From Candidatus Nanopelagicales bacterium (GTDB taxonomy: Bacteria; Actinomycetota; Actinomycetes; S36-B12; CAIYMF01), in the NCBI GenBank assembly GCA_017882705.1, contig JADGOZ010000046.1, positions 1 to 49,389 of the forward strand: a stretch of DNA of 49,389 bases, given 5' to 3'. The position numbers and the translations under genes were made by a program. Numbering within the stretch: the stretch's first letter is position 1; every line of letters starts with the position of its first letter. The notes beneath the pieces were generated by a model, which saw nothing but the letters and a program-made list of their open reading frames with translations, was not told the origin of the DNA and did not search any database. Positions 24,053 through 33,027 of the stretch are shown piece after piece.

Positions 24053-25531
24053 TCAGACCTCGTCCCAGAGGTGCACCGGCACGTTGGAGTGCATGCGGTC
24101 GACGTACTCCTGGGTCATACGGCGCAGCGCCTCCTCGCGCGACATCCCGGACGCCTCGAACCGGCGTACGGCGTCGACCTGCCAGGTGGCGCCGTTGCGG
24201 CCCGTCGTGCACCGGCCTTCGATGATGCCGAGGAGCCGCTCGCGGATGTCGTGGTCGACCCCCCACTCGCGCAGGCCCTCGTGAGCGAGCGGCAGGAGCC
24301 GTCGCAGCACGAGCTCGGTCACGGGCACCTCGCCGACGCCGGGCCAGAAGACCGACGCGTCGATGCCGAGCATCGCCCCGGCGTCGAAGTTCTCCTCCGC
24401 CGTCGCGAACTGCATCTGGGTCCACACCGGACGCTCCTGCGCCGCGAGCATCTTCAGGGCGCCGAAGTACAGCGCGCCGTTGGCCAGCATGTCGACGACG
24501 GTGGGCCCCGCGGGCAGCACACGGTTCTCCACGCGCAGGTGCGGTCGACCCGACGAGATGTCGTAGACCGGACGGTTCCAGCGCCACACCGTTCCGTTGT
24601 GCAGGCGGAGCTCGTGCAACGCGGGGACACCACCGGCCTCGAACACCGCGACCGGGTCCTCGGGGTCGAGCACCGGGAGCAGGGCGGGGAAGTAGTTCGT
24701 GTTCTCCTCGAAGAGGTCGAAGACGCTGGTGATCCAGCGCTCGCCGAACCACACCCGCGGCCGCACGCCCTGCGCCTTGAGCTCGGCGGGCCTCGTGTCG
24801 GCTGCCTGGGTGAACAGCGCGATGCGCGTCTCGCTCCAGAGGTGGCGGCCCAGGAAGTAGGGCGAGTTCGCGCCCAGGCCCACCTGCACGGCCGCCAGGC
24901 ACTGCGCGGCGTTCCAGTGCTGGGCGAACTCGTCCGGGCTGACCTGCAGGTGGAACTGCAGGCTCGTGCACGCGGCCTCGGGGATGATCGAGTCCGACGT
25001 CCGCTCGAGCTGCTCCGGCCCGCCGCGGATGTCGATCTGCAGGTCCTCGCCGCGGGCCAGCAGCAGCTGCTGGTCGAGCATGGCGTAGCGCGGGTTGCTG
25101 CTCAACGACTCCGGCGTCATGTGGTCGTCGAAGAGCGTGGGCAGGATGCCGATCATCACCATGTGCGCGCCGAGCTCGTTCGCGACCTTCTCCGCCGCGT
25201 TGAGCTGGTCGCGGACCTCGTGCTCGTAGCGCGCGACGCCGTCGCCCGCGAGGTTGCGCGGCGGCACGTTGATCTCGAGGTTGAACCGGCCGAGCTCCTG
25301 CACGAACGCCGGGTCGTCGAGCTCGGCGAGGACCTCGCTGTTGCGCATCGTGGGACGACCCGTGTCGTCGACGAGGTTGAGCTCGACCTCCATGCCGGTC
25401 AGCGGCGTCTCGAAGTCGAAGTGCGACTCCGCGAGCATGCGCGCGAGCACGTCGAGGCAGCGGTGCACCTTCTCGCGGTACCGCTGTCGGTCCTCCCGCG
25501 TGAAGACTCTCGCGCCGACGTCCTCGCCCAT
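24053..25531 (-). CDS. Glutamate-cysteine ligase family (GCS2) protein
   Basis: A 490-aa ATP-dependent carboxylate-amine ligase of the GCS2 family. TGMEVELNLVD near residue 45 (the glutamate-rich nucleotide/metal site) and the HLQVSPDEFAQHWNAAQ and WRWNRPVYD blocks are typical. Actinomycetes of this kind make mycothiol rather than glutathione, so the product may be a different gamma-glutamyl compound; no ergothioneine genes lie nearby. ATG 25531 has a GAGGG stretch close upstream; an upstream start would give an unconserved extension. Confidence 0.82.
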   Translation of the reverse strand: MGEDVGARVFTREDRQRYREKVHRCLDVLARMLAESHFDFETPLTGMEVELNLVDDTGRPTMRNSEVLAELDDPAFVQELGRFNLEINVPPRNLAGDGVARYEHEVRDQLNAAEKVANELGAHMVMIGILPTLFDDHMTPESLSSNPRYAMLDQQLLLARGEDLQIDIRGGPEQLERTSDSIIPEAACTSLQFHLQVSPDEFAQHWNAAQCLAAVQVGLGANSPYFLGRHLWSETRIALFTQAADTRPAELKAQGVRPRVWFGERWITSVFDLFEENTNYFPALLPVLDPEDPVAVFEAGGVPALHELRLHNGTVWRWNRPVYDISSGRPHLRVENRVLPAGPTVVDMLANGALYFGALKMLAAQERPVWTQMQFATAEENFDAGAMLGIDASVFWPGVGEVPVTELVLRRLLPLAHEGLREWGVDHDIRERLLGIIEGRCTTGRNGATWQVDAVRRFEASGMSREEALRRMTQEYVDRMHSNVPVHLWDEV

Positions 25532-25680
25532 GCCCTCAGCGTGGCGGATGCCCGCGGCCCCTGTCCGGAGTACGCCGAGACACCCCGTGGTCGCCGAGTG
25601 TCCTCTGCCACAACGCATCCGGTGAGGGTGACCTTCCCTCCGGACGCGTCCGGGGCGCGGCTCGGTGGCAGAGTGGTGCC

Positions 25681-26625
25681 GTGGACGAGCCGCGCACCCC
25701 GGTCGAGATCATCACCCCGCGCGAGGTGCCGCTCGGCGGCCCTCGTGCCATGACCGTCCGGCGCAGCCTGCCGCAGAAGGCCCGCTCGCTGATCGGTGCG
25801 TGGTGCTTCGTGGACCACTACGGCCCCGACGACGTCGACGAGACCGGCGGCATGGTCGTGCCGCCGCACCCGCACACCGGGCTGCAGACCGTGAGCTGGC
25901 TGTTCGCCGGCGAGGTCGAGCACCGCGACAGCGGCGGCGTCCACGCGATGGTGCGCCCCGGCGAGGTCAATCTCATGACGGCCGGCCACGGGATCGCGCA
26001 CTCCGAGGTGTCGACCGCGGGCACGACGTCGCTGCACGGCGTGCAGCTGTGGGTCGCGCTGCCCGACGGGTCCCGTGACGTGCCGCGGCACTTCGAGCAC
26101 CACGTGCCCGAGCCGCTCGGCGTGCCGGGCGGGATGCTGCGGGTGCTCCTCGGCTCGCTCGGCGGCGTGACCTCGCCCGTGCGCACGTACTCGCCGCTCG
26201 TGGGCGCCGAGGTGGTGCTCGAGCCGGGGGGCCGCCTCGAGCTCGACGTGGACCCGGCGTACGAGCACGGGCTGCTCGTGGACACCGGGTCGGTCGCGCT
26301 GGAGGGTACCGTGCTCGTGCGCGGCGAGCTGGGCTACACCGGCGTCGGGGCCGAGCGTCTCGCGCTCGAGGACCTCGACGGCACGGGCTCGCGGGCGTTG
26401 CTCATCGGCGGCGCCCCGTTCGGCGAGGACATCGTGATGTGGTGGAACTTCGTCGCGCGCACGCACGACGAGATCGTCGGGATGCGCGAGCAGTGGAACG
26501 CCCGCGCCGAGCGGTTCGGCGAGGTCGAGGGCTACGACGGGACCCCGACGTGGCTCCCCGCACCCGTGCTCCCGCACGTGGTGCTGCGCCCGCGGGTCAA
26601 CGCACCCAACGCCGTTTCCTCATGA
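25681..26625 (+). CDS. Pirin family protein
   Basis: A 314-aa bicupin. The metal ligands of pirin are present: H63 and H65 (PPHPHTGLQT), H107 and E109 (GHGIAHSEV). Bacterial pirins include quercetinases and redox-linked regulators; the role here is open. GTG 25681 has CAGAGT six bases upstream (leaderless pattern). Followed by a bidirectional terminator. Confidence 0.92.
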   Translation: MDEPRTPVEIITPREVPLGGPRAMTVRRSLPQKARSLIGAWCFVDHYGPDDVDETGGMVVPPHPHTGLQTVSWLFAGEVEHRDSGGVHAMVRPGEVNLMTAGHGIAHSEVSTAGTTSLHGVQLWVALPDGSRDVPRHFEHHVPEPLGVPGGMLRVLLGSLGGVTSPVRTYSPLVGAEVVLEPGGRLELDVDPAYEHGLLVDTGSVALEGTVLVRGELGYTGVGAERLALEDLDGTGSRALLIGGAPFGEDIVMWWNFVARTHDEIVGMREQWNARAERFGEVEGYDGTPTWLPAPVLPHVVLRPRVNAPNAVSS

Positions 26626-26656
26626 GCCACGGTCGATTCCGGGTCCGGACATGAAT

Positions 26657-26692
26657 GGGCCCGGCCGGTTCCTGAGAGAACCGACCGGGCCC
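26657..26692. terminator. Bidirectional hairpin terminator
   Basis: A 15-bp stem with one mismatch (26657-26671 and 26678-26692) and a six-base loop, between the convergent pirin and cytochrome-complex genes. Confidence 0.8.
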
Positions 26693-26736
26693 CTTGCACC
26701 GACGCGACGGGGGTCACGTCGCGCCAGACCTGTGCG

Positions 26737-27741
26737 CTACGACGTCTGGCGGCCGTGCTTCTTGTAGTAGTCCTTCCACACCAGGCGGTGCAGCGGGATC
26801 CAGCGCGGGAGATCACGCAGGCCGGGGATGAACGGCGTGAACGTGAACGTCACGAGCAGCAGCACGAGGATCGCCGCGATGATGACGTCGGCGTTGTCGG
26901 TCAGCGTGCGCGTGATGCCCGTCGCGTCGTCGGCGGCGTTGAACCAGGGCAGCTGGTACCAGACCGACGTGAACGCGAGCCACTGCTGACCGGGCCAGCT
27001 GCCCGCCTCGTTCATCATTCCCCAGGTGTTGCCCTGGAGGTTGAGCTCGGTAGCCCTGTCGTCCATGTACGACCCGTCGCCCATGAGCAGCAGCTGCTTG
27101 GTCTGGTCGGTCTGGAAGAACTGGCCCTGACCCGTCAGCGCGTTGTCGTACGCGCCCGAGGTGCCCATCGCGAGGGCACCCTTGGCGAGATCCGGCACCG
27201 GGCCGTAGTCGCCCGTGGCGACGGCGTCGAGGTGCAGGTCGCCGTTGTCGTCGGCCGTCGCCTGGACCGCGGCGTCGTAGTCGCCGGCCCACTTCAGCTG
27301 CTGGTCGGCGCTGGCGGCGTTCCATGTCTTGAGCGCCGCGGAGACGTCGTTGGGCTCGACCTGGCTCGACAGCGGCGTGATGACGAAGTCGTTCGCCGAG
27401 TCGACCGGGTGCGTGACCCCGCCCCACTTCTGGAGCGTGAGCGGGCCGAGCGAGACGCCGTCGCCCTCGTTGTAGGGCGGCCCGTAGGTGGCGGTGCCGC
27501 TCGTGCCGGCCAGCTCCGACACCATCACCGAGTAGAAGTTGTCCGGTGCGTCGGCCGCCCAGCCCTTGAAGGTCAGCGCAGGGTCGTCCGGCGAGCTGAA
27601 GAGCGCCGACAGCGCCACGACCAGGATGGTCACGACGCCGAGGGCGATGGCGCCCTCCTTGAGGATGTCGTAGTGCCGGTTCGGGCCGGTCCAGGGACGG
27701 GCGTAGAACGCGTTGCGGGCCTTGCGCGACTCGCGGCTCAT
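26737..27741 (-). CDS. Subunit-IV-like membrane protein with large extracytoplasmic insertion
   Basis: A 334-aa protein co-translated with cytochrome b (ATGA overlap). The N-terminus (GPNRHYDILKEGAIALG, helix about 31-49, then PDDP) resembles cytochrome b6f subunit IV, and PDNFY (66-70) sits where the quinol-site PEWY motif is expected. Then come about 210 hydrophilic residues with no CXXCH, and a C-terminal helix (about 286-305) followed by FIPGLRDLPRWIPLHR. Probably the C-terminal cytochrome b half of a modified quinol-oxidising complex, with the insertion outside the membrane. The family assignment is inferred from context and short matches. Confidence 0.65.
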   Translation of the reverse strand: MSRESRKARNAFYARPWTGPNRHYDILKEGAIALGVVTILVVALSALFSSPDDPALTFKGWAADAPDNFYSVMVSELAGTSGTATYGPPYNEGDGVSLGPLTLQKWGGVTHPVDSANDFVITPLSSQVEPNDVSAALKTWNAASADQQLKWAGDYDAAVQATADDNGDLHLDAVATGDYGPVPDLAKGALAMGTSGAYDNALTGQGQFFQTDQTKQLLLMGDGSYMDDRATELNLQGNTWGMMNEAGSWPGQQWLAFTSVWYQLPWFNAADDATGITRTLTDNADVIIAAILVLLLVTFTFTPFIPGLRDLPRWIPLHRLVWKDYYKKHGRQTS

Positions 27742-28430
27742 GACACCACCTCGGAGGTCTCGGTCTCAGCGGCGGCAGGTGCGACGGCGTCGTGGTCGAT
27801 CGCGTCGATCGGCGGGACCACACCGTGCTTGCGGACGAGCAGGACGTGCGCGGCCACGATGAGCACGAGGGCGATCGGCAGCGGGGCGACGTGGAACGTC
27901 ACCATCTGACCGAGGTTCGTGACGCTGAAGACCGAGCCGACGCCGATGGCGTTCATGACGTCCTTGGCCTCGAACGCGATCCACTGGGCGTTGAAGTTCG
28001 TCGTGATGACGTAGCCGGTGAAGCCGACGCCGACGGCGGTGAGGAACGCCAGCACCCCCGTTGCCCAGGTGAGCGCGCGCTTGCCGCGCCAGGCGGCCAT
28101 CCAGTACTTGCCCCAGAGGTGCACGACCATGAACAGGAAGAACAGCTGCACGCTCCAGTAGTGGAGGCTGTTCATGAACTTGCCGATCGACGACTCGTGG
28201 AACCACTGCACGCCGCCGAGCGTGATGACCACGCCCGAGACGATCGCGATGATCATCGCGACGATCGTCAGCATCCCGAAGACGTAGATCCAGGACGCGA
28301 CGTAGGACGGCTGGGACTCAGGGAGCATCTTCTCCGGGGGGAGGGTGCTCATCCACTTCTTGCGTGCGGAGCCGGTCCAGGTGGTCGGCTCGAAGTCGGC
28401 GCCGGGAGGCGCCTCGGTGCCATGGCTCAT
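27738..28430 (-). CDS. Cytochrome b N-terminal domain, b6 type
   Basis: A 230-aa protein with four membrane helices and four haem-ligating histidines: H90 and H104 (HX13H) and H180 and H195 (HX14H). The HX14H spacing is that of b6 proteins, unlike the HX13H of mitochondrial-type cytochrome b. It should bind two b haems and move electrons across the membrane from a quinol. ATG 28430 overlaps the stop of the small upstream gene and has GGAAGG upstream. No Rieske protein or dedicated cytochrome c1 is next to it, unlike the usual qcrCAB cluster. Confidence 0.92.
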   Translation of the reverse strand: MSHGTEAPPGADFEPTTWTGSARKKWMSTLPPEKMLPESQPSYVASWIYVFGMLTIVAMIIAIVSGVVITLGGVQWFHESSIGKFMNSLHYWSVQLFFLFMVVHLWGKYWMAAWRGKRALTWATGVLAFLTAVGVGFTGYVITTNFNAQWIAFEAKDVMNAIGVGSVFSVTNLGQMVTFHVAPLPIALVLIVAAHVLLVRKHGVVPPIDAIDHDAVAPAAAETETSEVVS

Positions 28431-28597
28431 GACTCGTCCTTCCCGCCGGGGAACGGGAGCACGAGGGCGAGCACGAACAGGACGAGCATGATCACGATCA
28501 TGATCAGGTTCGGGTAGCTGACGAAGAACCAGCTGTCAGGTCCGAACGGCCTCCAGTAGGACGCCGGATCGGACAGCGAGATGGCAAACAGTTCCAT
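28427..28597 (-). CDS. 56-aa single-helix membrane protein, first gene of the cytochrome b operon
   Basis: A short protein beginning MELFAISLSDPASYWRPFGP, with one strong membrane helix (about 30-48) and an acidic/basic tail. Its stop overlaps the cytochrome b start (ATGA). It is too small for homology by eye; position suggests a small structural subunit of the cytochrome b complex. Confidence 0.75.
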   Translation of the reverse strand: MELFAISLSDPASYWRPFGPDSWFFVSYPNLIMIVIMLVLFVLALVLPFPGGKDES

Positions 28598-28816
28598 GAC
28601 CCCTCCAGTGCGACGCGCTCGCGCGCGTCCTCAGACCGGACACTTCGCTACTCCGGGCTCCAAGTCACGCGTGGCTGGTAAAGCGATGGTCTGGCTGTTC
28701 TGAGCATTCACTGAGTAAGGCGATCCTGCCCTTGCCTTGGGGCCTCGGATGTGGGACACGTCACGGCGACTCCGCCAGATCGGCGCGCGATGCCTCTGGA
28801 CAACGGCGCGACGGGG

Positions 28817-29293
28817 TCACTCAGGTTCGGTGACGTCGGCGATCGTGGCGGCGACCGCCTCGAGCAACGCCGTGGCGTCGACGCCGATGGCGACGTCGTG
28901 CACACCGCTGCCGAGCGTCACCTCGCCGCGCGACGCCAGGACGAGATCGGCCACCACGGGCCAGGAACGGCTCGATCCCAGCGGCGTGATGGTGCCCCGC
29001 TCGAGGCCGGTCGCCGCGAAGGCCTCGTCGGCCGGCGGCATCGACATCCGCGACACGGCGAGCAGGGCACGCAGCTTCGGCCACGAGATCTGACGACCGC
29101 CGGGCACGAGGACGAAGAGGTAGTCGTCCTCGCCACGGCGTACGACGAGCGTCTTGACGACGTCCACGACCTCGACGCCTCGTGCGACGGCCGCCTCGGC
29201 GAGCGAGCGCACCGGCGCGGTGTGCTCGATGACGCGGTAGTCGAGCCCGAGGCCCTCGAGCGCAGCGACGACGGACGGTGCGGGAGCGCTCAT
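28817..29293 (-). CDS. YbaK/EbsC-type aminoacyl-tRNA deacylase
   Basis: A 158-aa protein of the YbaK/ProX family, which clears mischarged aminoacyl-tRNA (typically Cys-tRNA-Pro). LDYRVIEHTAPVRSLAEAA, VVKTLVVRRGEDDYLFVLVPGG (in part) and ITPLGSS carry the conserved lysine and glycine loops. ATG 29293 is preferred over an in-frame TTG at 29305. It lies 21 bases after the exchanger gene, probably the same operon. Confidence 0.85.
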   Translation of the reverse strand: MSAPAPSVVAALEGLGLDYRVIEHTAPVRSLAEAAVARGVEVVDVVKTLVVRRGEDDYLFVLVPGGRQISWPKLRALLAVSRMSMPPADEAFAATGLERGTITPLGSSRSWPVVADLVLASRGEVTLGSGVHDVAIGVDATALLEAVAATIADVTEPE

Positions 29294-29314
29294 GCCGAGA
29301 TCCAACCAGACCCG

Positions 29315-30424
29315 TCAGCCCCACCAGAAGGACGCGGCTATCGCGCAGTAGAGGGCGATGAGGGCGCAACCCTCGAACCAGGTGGACTCGCCGTCGTTGA
29401 CGACCAGCACGGCGACGAGCGCCGACATGAGCAGCGTCGCGATGAGCATCGGCGAGAGCACGAGGGTGAACGACGCCGCGCCGAGGAGGGGTGCGAGCAG
29501 GGTGATGACCGGGGCGATCGTGAGCGCGACCTGCACGGGTGACTGCAGCACGACCTGGACGGCGTAGTCCGGCTGGTTCTTCGCCATGAGCTGGATGCCG
29601 ACGACGTTCTCGACCGCGTTGCCCGCGATAGCCACGATCACGAGACCGGCGAACGTCTGGTTGATGCCGAGGGTCTCGATCGCCGGCTCGAGCGCCGCCA
29701 CGAACCATTCCGAGACGAACGCCGCGCCCACCCCGGCTGCGGCCAGCATCCCGATCGCGACGCCGAGCGGCCACTCCCCGTGCGACGTCGCGACCTTGAT
29801 CGCGTCGTTCGTGCCCGCGTCGCGGGCGAGGGGGGAGACGGAGACCGACTCGCTCGCGTGACGCTTCGCGAGGGCGGCGGGGAGCGACAGCGCGAACAGC
29901 GCGAGCATGACGATCGACACGAGCACCGAGAGCTCGCGCTCGTGCCCGTGGGCGGGGGTGTGCAGCGACGAGGTCAGCGCCGGGATCGCCAGGATCAGCA
30001 CGGCCAGCGTGAGCATGAGGCTGAGGTTGCGACCGTGCTCCGCGCTGAACCGCTGCTTCCCGTGCTTGAGGCCGCCGACGACGAACGCCATGCCGAGGAT
30101 GAGCAGGACGTTCGCGAGGATCGAGCCGACGATCGTCGCCTTCACGACGTCGTCGAGACCGGCCTTGAGGCTGAACGCGATGACGAACAGCTCGGGGAGG
30201 TTGCCCAGGGCGCTCTGCAGGATGCCCGTCGGGGCCGGACCGAGCCGGTCGCCGAGCGCGTCGACGCTTCGGCCGACGAGCGAGGCGAGCACGGCGAGCG
30301 CGGCTCCCGCCACGACGAAGCTGAGGACGGCCGTGTCGGTCGCGTAGTGCAGGACGCCGGCGAGCAGCGTCGTGACCACGGTCAGGCCGAGGAGCATCCG
30401 GTCGCGCCGGGAGAGCATCGCCAC
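29315..30424 (-). CDS. Calcium/cation-proton exchanger (CaCA family)
   Basis: A 369-aa antiporter with about eleven helices. The two inverted alpha repeats are visible as GNLPELFVIAFSLKAG (about 74-89) and GNAVENVVGIQLMAKNQ (about 271-287), each with the ion-binding Glu (E77 region and the second repeat). A cytoplasmic His/acidic loop lies in the middle. It probably exports Ca2+ in exchange for protons. GTG 30424 has CAGGGT six bases upstream (leaderless pattern). Confidence 0.9.
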   Translation of the reverse strand: MAMLSRRDRMLLGLTVVTTLLAGVLHYATDTAVLSFVVAGAALAVLASLVGRSVDALGDRLGPAPTGILQSALGNLPELFVIAFSLKAGLDDVVKATIVGSILANVLLILGMAFVVGGLKHGKQRFSAEHGRNLSLMLTLAVLILAIPALTSSLHTPAHGHERELSVLVSIVMLALFALSLPAALAKRHASESVSVSPLARDAGTNDAIKVATSHGEWPLGVAIGMLAAAGVGAAFVSEWFVAALEPAIETLGINQTFAGLVIVAIAGNAVENVVGIQLMAKNQPDYAVQVVLQSPVQVALTIAPVITLLAPLLGAASFTLVLSPMLIATLLMSALVAVLVVNDGESTWFEGCALIALYCAIAASFWWG

Positions 30425-30436
30425 CGGCCAACCCTG

Positions 30437-31345
30437 TCAGGCGGAGGCGTCGACCGCTGTCAATCCGGCGAGCAGCGCTCCCGCGACCCGCCGGCGCAGG
30501 GGCGCCGCCCTCTCGATGAGGGCCCTCTGGCGACGGACGTACTCGGCGCGGCCCTCGGGAGTCTCGAGGCGGATCGGCTCGTAGCCGAGCGCGTGCAGGT
30601 CGTACGGCGCGGCCTCCATGTCGAGTCCGCGCGCCTCGCGCGCGAGCCCGAACGTGTCGGCGACGAGGTCGCTGCCGACGAGCGCGGCGTACTTCGAGGT
30701 CCACTTGTAGAGGTCCATCGTCGCGTGCAGGCACCCCGGCTGGTCGAGGTCCGGCTGCGTGGCGCGGGTCGGTGCGACCTCATTGAGCGGAACCGCCTCG
30801 GGCGTGAAGAACCGGAATGCGTCGTAGTGGGTGCAGTGCACTCCCTGCTCGTCGACGACGTCGCGGATCTCTTGCGGCGCAAGGCGGAGCGGCCACGACT
30901 CATGACGCACGCCCTCCTGCTCGAGGCCGTAGACCATCGCCCACTCGTGCAGCCCGAAGCACCCGAGTCGCGGCGCGCGCTCCGACGTACGCCGGACGAG
31001 CCCCTCGATCCACGCGAGCCCGTCGCGTCGTCGCGCGAAGTGCGCCGGGTCGACCGTCACGACGCCGTCGGACACCACGCGGTACGCCGGATCCTGGGCC
31101 AGCTCGGTCGCGCCCGACACCGCGACCCCGAGACCGGGATGCCATCGCCGCAGCTGGCCGGCGCGGGTGGGGTAGTACTCGAAGAGGAAGTCGTCGACCG
31201 GGTGCCGACGGCCGCGCGCGGCCCGCTCGAGGCGTCCTGCCGTCCACGCATCGACGCGACTCGCGTGCGCCTCGGCACGTGGGCGCCACTGCTCCTCGTC
31301 GAGGATGACCGGACCGTCGAGGTCGACGGGCGCCACGGCTGACAT
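30437..31345 (-). CDS. Conserved protein, annotated in actinobacteria as 3-methyladenine DNA glycosylase
   Basis: A 302-aa protein with an N-terminal EEQWRPRAEAHASRVDAWT and conserved FEYYPTRAGQLRRWHPG, LGCFGLHEWAMVY and TQPDLDQPGCLHATMDLYKW blocks. I recognise it as the actinobacterial family usually labelled 3-methyladenine DNA glycosylase, but it has no helix-hairpin-helix glycosylase motif that I can see, so the label is weak. ATG 31345 is followed by SAVAPVDLDGPVI; ATG 31363 is an alternative. Confidence 0.7.
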   Translation of the reverse strand: MSAVAPVDLDGPVILDEEQWRPRAEAHASRVDAWTAGRLERAARGRRHPVDDFLFEYYPTRAGQLRRWHPGLGVAVSGATELAQDPAYRVVSDGVVTVDPAHFARRRDGLAWIEGLVRRTSERAPRLGCFGLHEWAMVYGLEQEGVRHESWPLRLAPQEIRDVVDEQGVHCTHYDAFRFFTPEAVPLNEVAPTRATQPDLDQPGCLHATMDLYKWTSKYAALVGSDLVADTFGLAREARGLDMEAAPYDLHALGYEPIRLETPEGRAEYVRRQRALIERAAPLRRRVAGALLAGLTAVDASA

Positions 31346-31386
31346 GTCCTCATTCTCGGGCATCGTCGCGGCGCGCGGCACCTGCG

Positions 31387-32052
31387 TCAGGTCGTGCGCC
31401 TCGACGACCCCCGCGTGCGGCGCGCGGGGCCCATGACGTCCTCGACGCTCAGCCCGAGCTCGGCCGCCGCGGCCTCGAGCCACAGACCGGTGAGCCGGGC
31501 CTCGGGCACGTCCGGGTCGTGCAGCGAGACCTGCACCGCCAGGCCGTCCATGAGCGCGGCGAGGCGCACGGCGGTGGCCTGCGGGTCGGCGCAGGTGAAC
31601 GTGCCCTCGGCGATGCCGGCGTCGATGACCTCGCGCAGCGTCTGGCGCCAGCGGGCGTCGAGCGCGCGGCGCAGCGCGCGGGCCTGGCTGTCGCGCAGCG
31701 CTCGGACCCAGACCTCCATCCAGAGCGTCCAGTTGCCGACCGCCGGGCCGGTGTCGGCCCCGAGCTCGCCGATGAGCCGGAGGCGCTCGAGCGCGGTGGC
31801 CCGCGGCGGGAGCAGCCGCGTCAGGTCGTCGTAGAAGTCGTCCTCGACCGAGCCGACCGCCTCGGCGAGGGCGCCGTCGAGGGTCTTGAAGTGGTAGACG
31901 ACCAGTGCCGGGGAGGTGCCCGCCGCGGCGGCGACGTCGGCGATCCGCGCTCCCGCGAAGCCCTTCTCCTTGAGCACCTCGACGGCCGCCGCGAGGATGC
32001 GGCGGCGCCGCTCCTCGGGGTCCTTGGCGGCGAGCGACGAGCGTGGGGTCAT
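31387..32052 (-). CDS. TetR-family transcriptional regulator
   Basis: A 221-aa repressor. N-terminal helix-turn-helix: ILAAAVEVLKEKGFAGARIA then AAAAGTSPALVVYHFKT; C-terminal ligand domain of the BetI-like type (LTRLLPP, LWMEVWVRALRD, ARLAALMDGLAVQ). ATG 32052 has GAGAGGA six bases upstream. It is divergent from the 61-aa gene and may control it or itself through 32053-32172. Confidence 0.92.
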   Translation of the reverse strand: MTPRSSLAAKDPEERRRRILAAAVEVLKEKGFAGARIADVAAAAGTSPALVVYHFKTLDGALAEAVGSVEDDFYDDLTRLLPPRATALERLRLIGELGADTGPAVGNWTLWMEVWVRALRDSQARALRRALDARWRQTLREVIDAGIAEGTFTCADPQATAVRLAALMDGLAVQVSLHDPDVPEARLTGLWLEAAAAELGLSVEDVMGPARRTRGSSRRTT

Positions 32053-32172
32053 CGGGCGTCCTCTCGAGCCACGGGCGGATACGCCGTACCCGCGCATCCT
32101 CGCGCAGCCGCCACCCGCTCGCCGCGCGGGGCGCGGTTGGCCAGCGCGCGTCGCGCGCGCGACGATGGCGTC

Positions 32173-32358
32173 ATGACCGAGCCGACGCCCACGCCGTCTC
32201 CGCGGCCGAAGCCGCTCGACCTCGACGTCGACCTCGTGCCGGAGCAGACGACCGACGACACCGACGCAGGCTGGGGTGCGGAGCCGCGCGCCGAGAAGGA
32301 CCCGGCCGCGGTGCTGCGCCGCTACCTCGACGAGACGCCCCCGCACCACGGCGACTGA
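32173..32358 (+). CDS. Small acidic Pro-rich protein, unknown
   Basis: A 61-aa hydrophilic protein (MTEPTPTPSPRPKPLDLDVD onward) ending ALRRYLDET-like (VLRRYLDETPPHHGD). Strong third-position GC supports coding. No recognisable domain and no good ribosome site; the transcript may be leaderless. Confidence 0.6.
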   Translation: MTEPTPTPSPRPKPLDLDVDLVPEQTTDDTDAGWGAEPRAEKDPAAVLRRYLDETPPHHGD

Positions 32359-32455
32359 GCGCGGCGGTGCGAGGGCGTCCCGTGAGCGGGTCGCCGCGCG
32401 ATGAAGGCGGAGTTTGTTGCCTTCTATGCGATGCAGGCGTCCTTCAGTGGCTACG

Positions 32456-32887
32456 TCAGGCGTTGCCGGCCTTGAGGGAGTCGCGGATCTCGCGGAGGAG
32501 GGTGATGTCCTCGGGCTCCGGCTCGGCGGCCTCCTCGACGGCGGTGCGCTCGCGGTACTTGTTCATCGGGACGACGAAGACGAAGTAGACGACGAGCGCG
32601 GTGAGCAGGAACGTGATGATCGCCGAGAGCATCGCGCCCCAGCCGAGGCCGACTCCGGTGATGGCCCCGGTCTTCAGGTCCACGACGCAGGGGCCGCCGC
32701 CGTCGGGTCCCTTCATGCACCAGACGTAGGCGTTGAGGCTCTTCGTGCCGAAGATGCCGAGCAGCGGGTTGATGAAGTTGACGACGAACGCGTTGACCAG
32801 CGAGGTGAACGCGGCGCCGATGACGATGCCGACGGCGAGGTCGATGACGTTGCCGTTCGCGATGAACTCGCGGAATCCCTTGAGCAT
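32456..32887 (-). CDS. mscL: Large-conductance mechanosensitive channel MscL
   Basis: A 143-aa channel that opens under osmotic downshock. MLKGFREFIANGNVIDLAVG IVIGAAF is the conserved N-terminal and TM1 gate; a loop with two cysteines (YVWCMKGPDGGGPC) joins TM1 to TM2, and the C-terminus EDITLLREIRDSL is the cytoplasmic bundle. The loop cysteine pair is less common and may form a disulfide. Confidence 0.95.
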   Translation of the reverse strand: MLKGFREFIANGNVIDLAVGIVIGAAFTSLVNAFVVNFINPLLGIFGTKSLNAYVWCMKGPDGGGPCVVDLKTGAITGVGLGWGAMLSAIITFLLTALVVYFVFVVPMNKYRERTAVEEAAEPEPEDITLLREIRDSLKAGNA

Positions 32888-33027
32888 GCGTGACCTCCCG
32901 GTCGTCCGGCGAGCGGCGACTCGGGGGGCGCGCGCCGGCTCTCGCAGTCACGGACTGTAGCCAACGCTCCAGGGCCGCGGCGGCGATTCGGCCCGATTCC
33001 TGCACAAAGGGCCGCCGCGCGTCCGGG

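Noticed and set aside
28598-28816. Search for the shared cytochrome promoter module upstream of the cytochrome b operon
   Set aside because: None of the GGGTACA, TCTACC or CGACGGATG blocks is present, so joint regulation is not supported by sequence.
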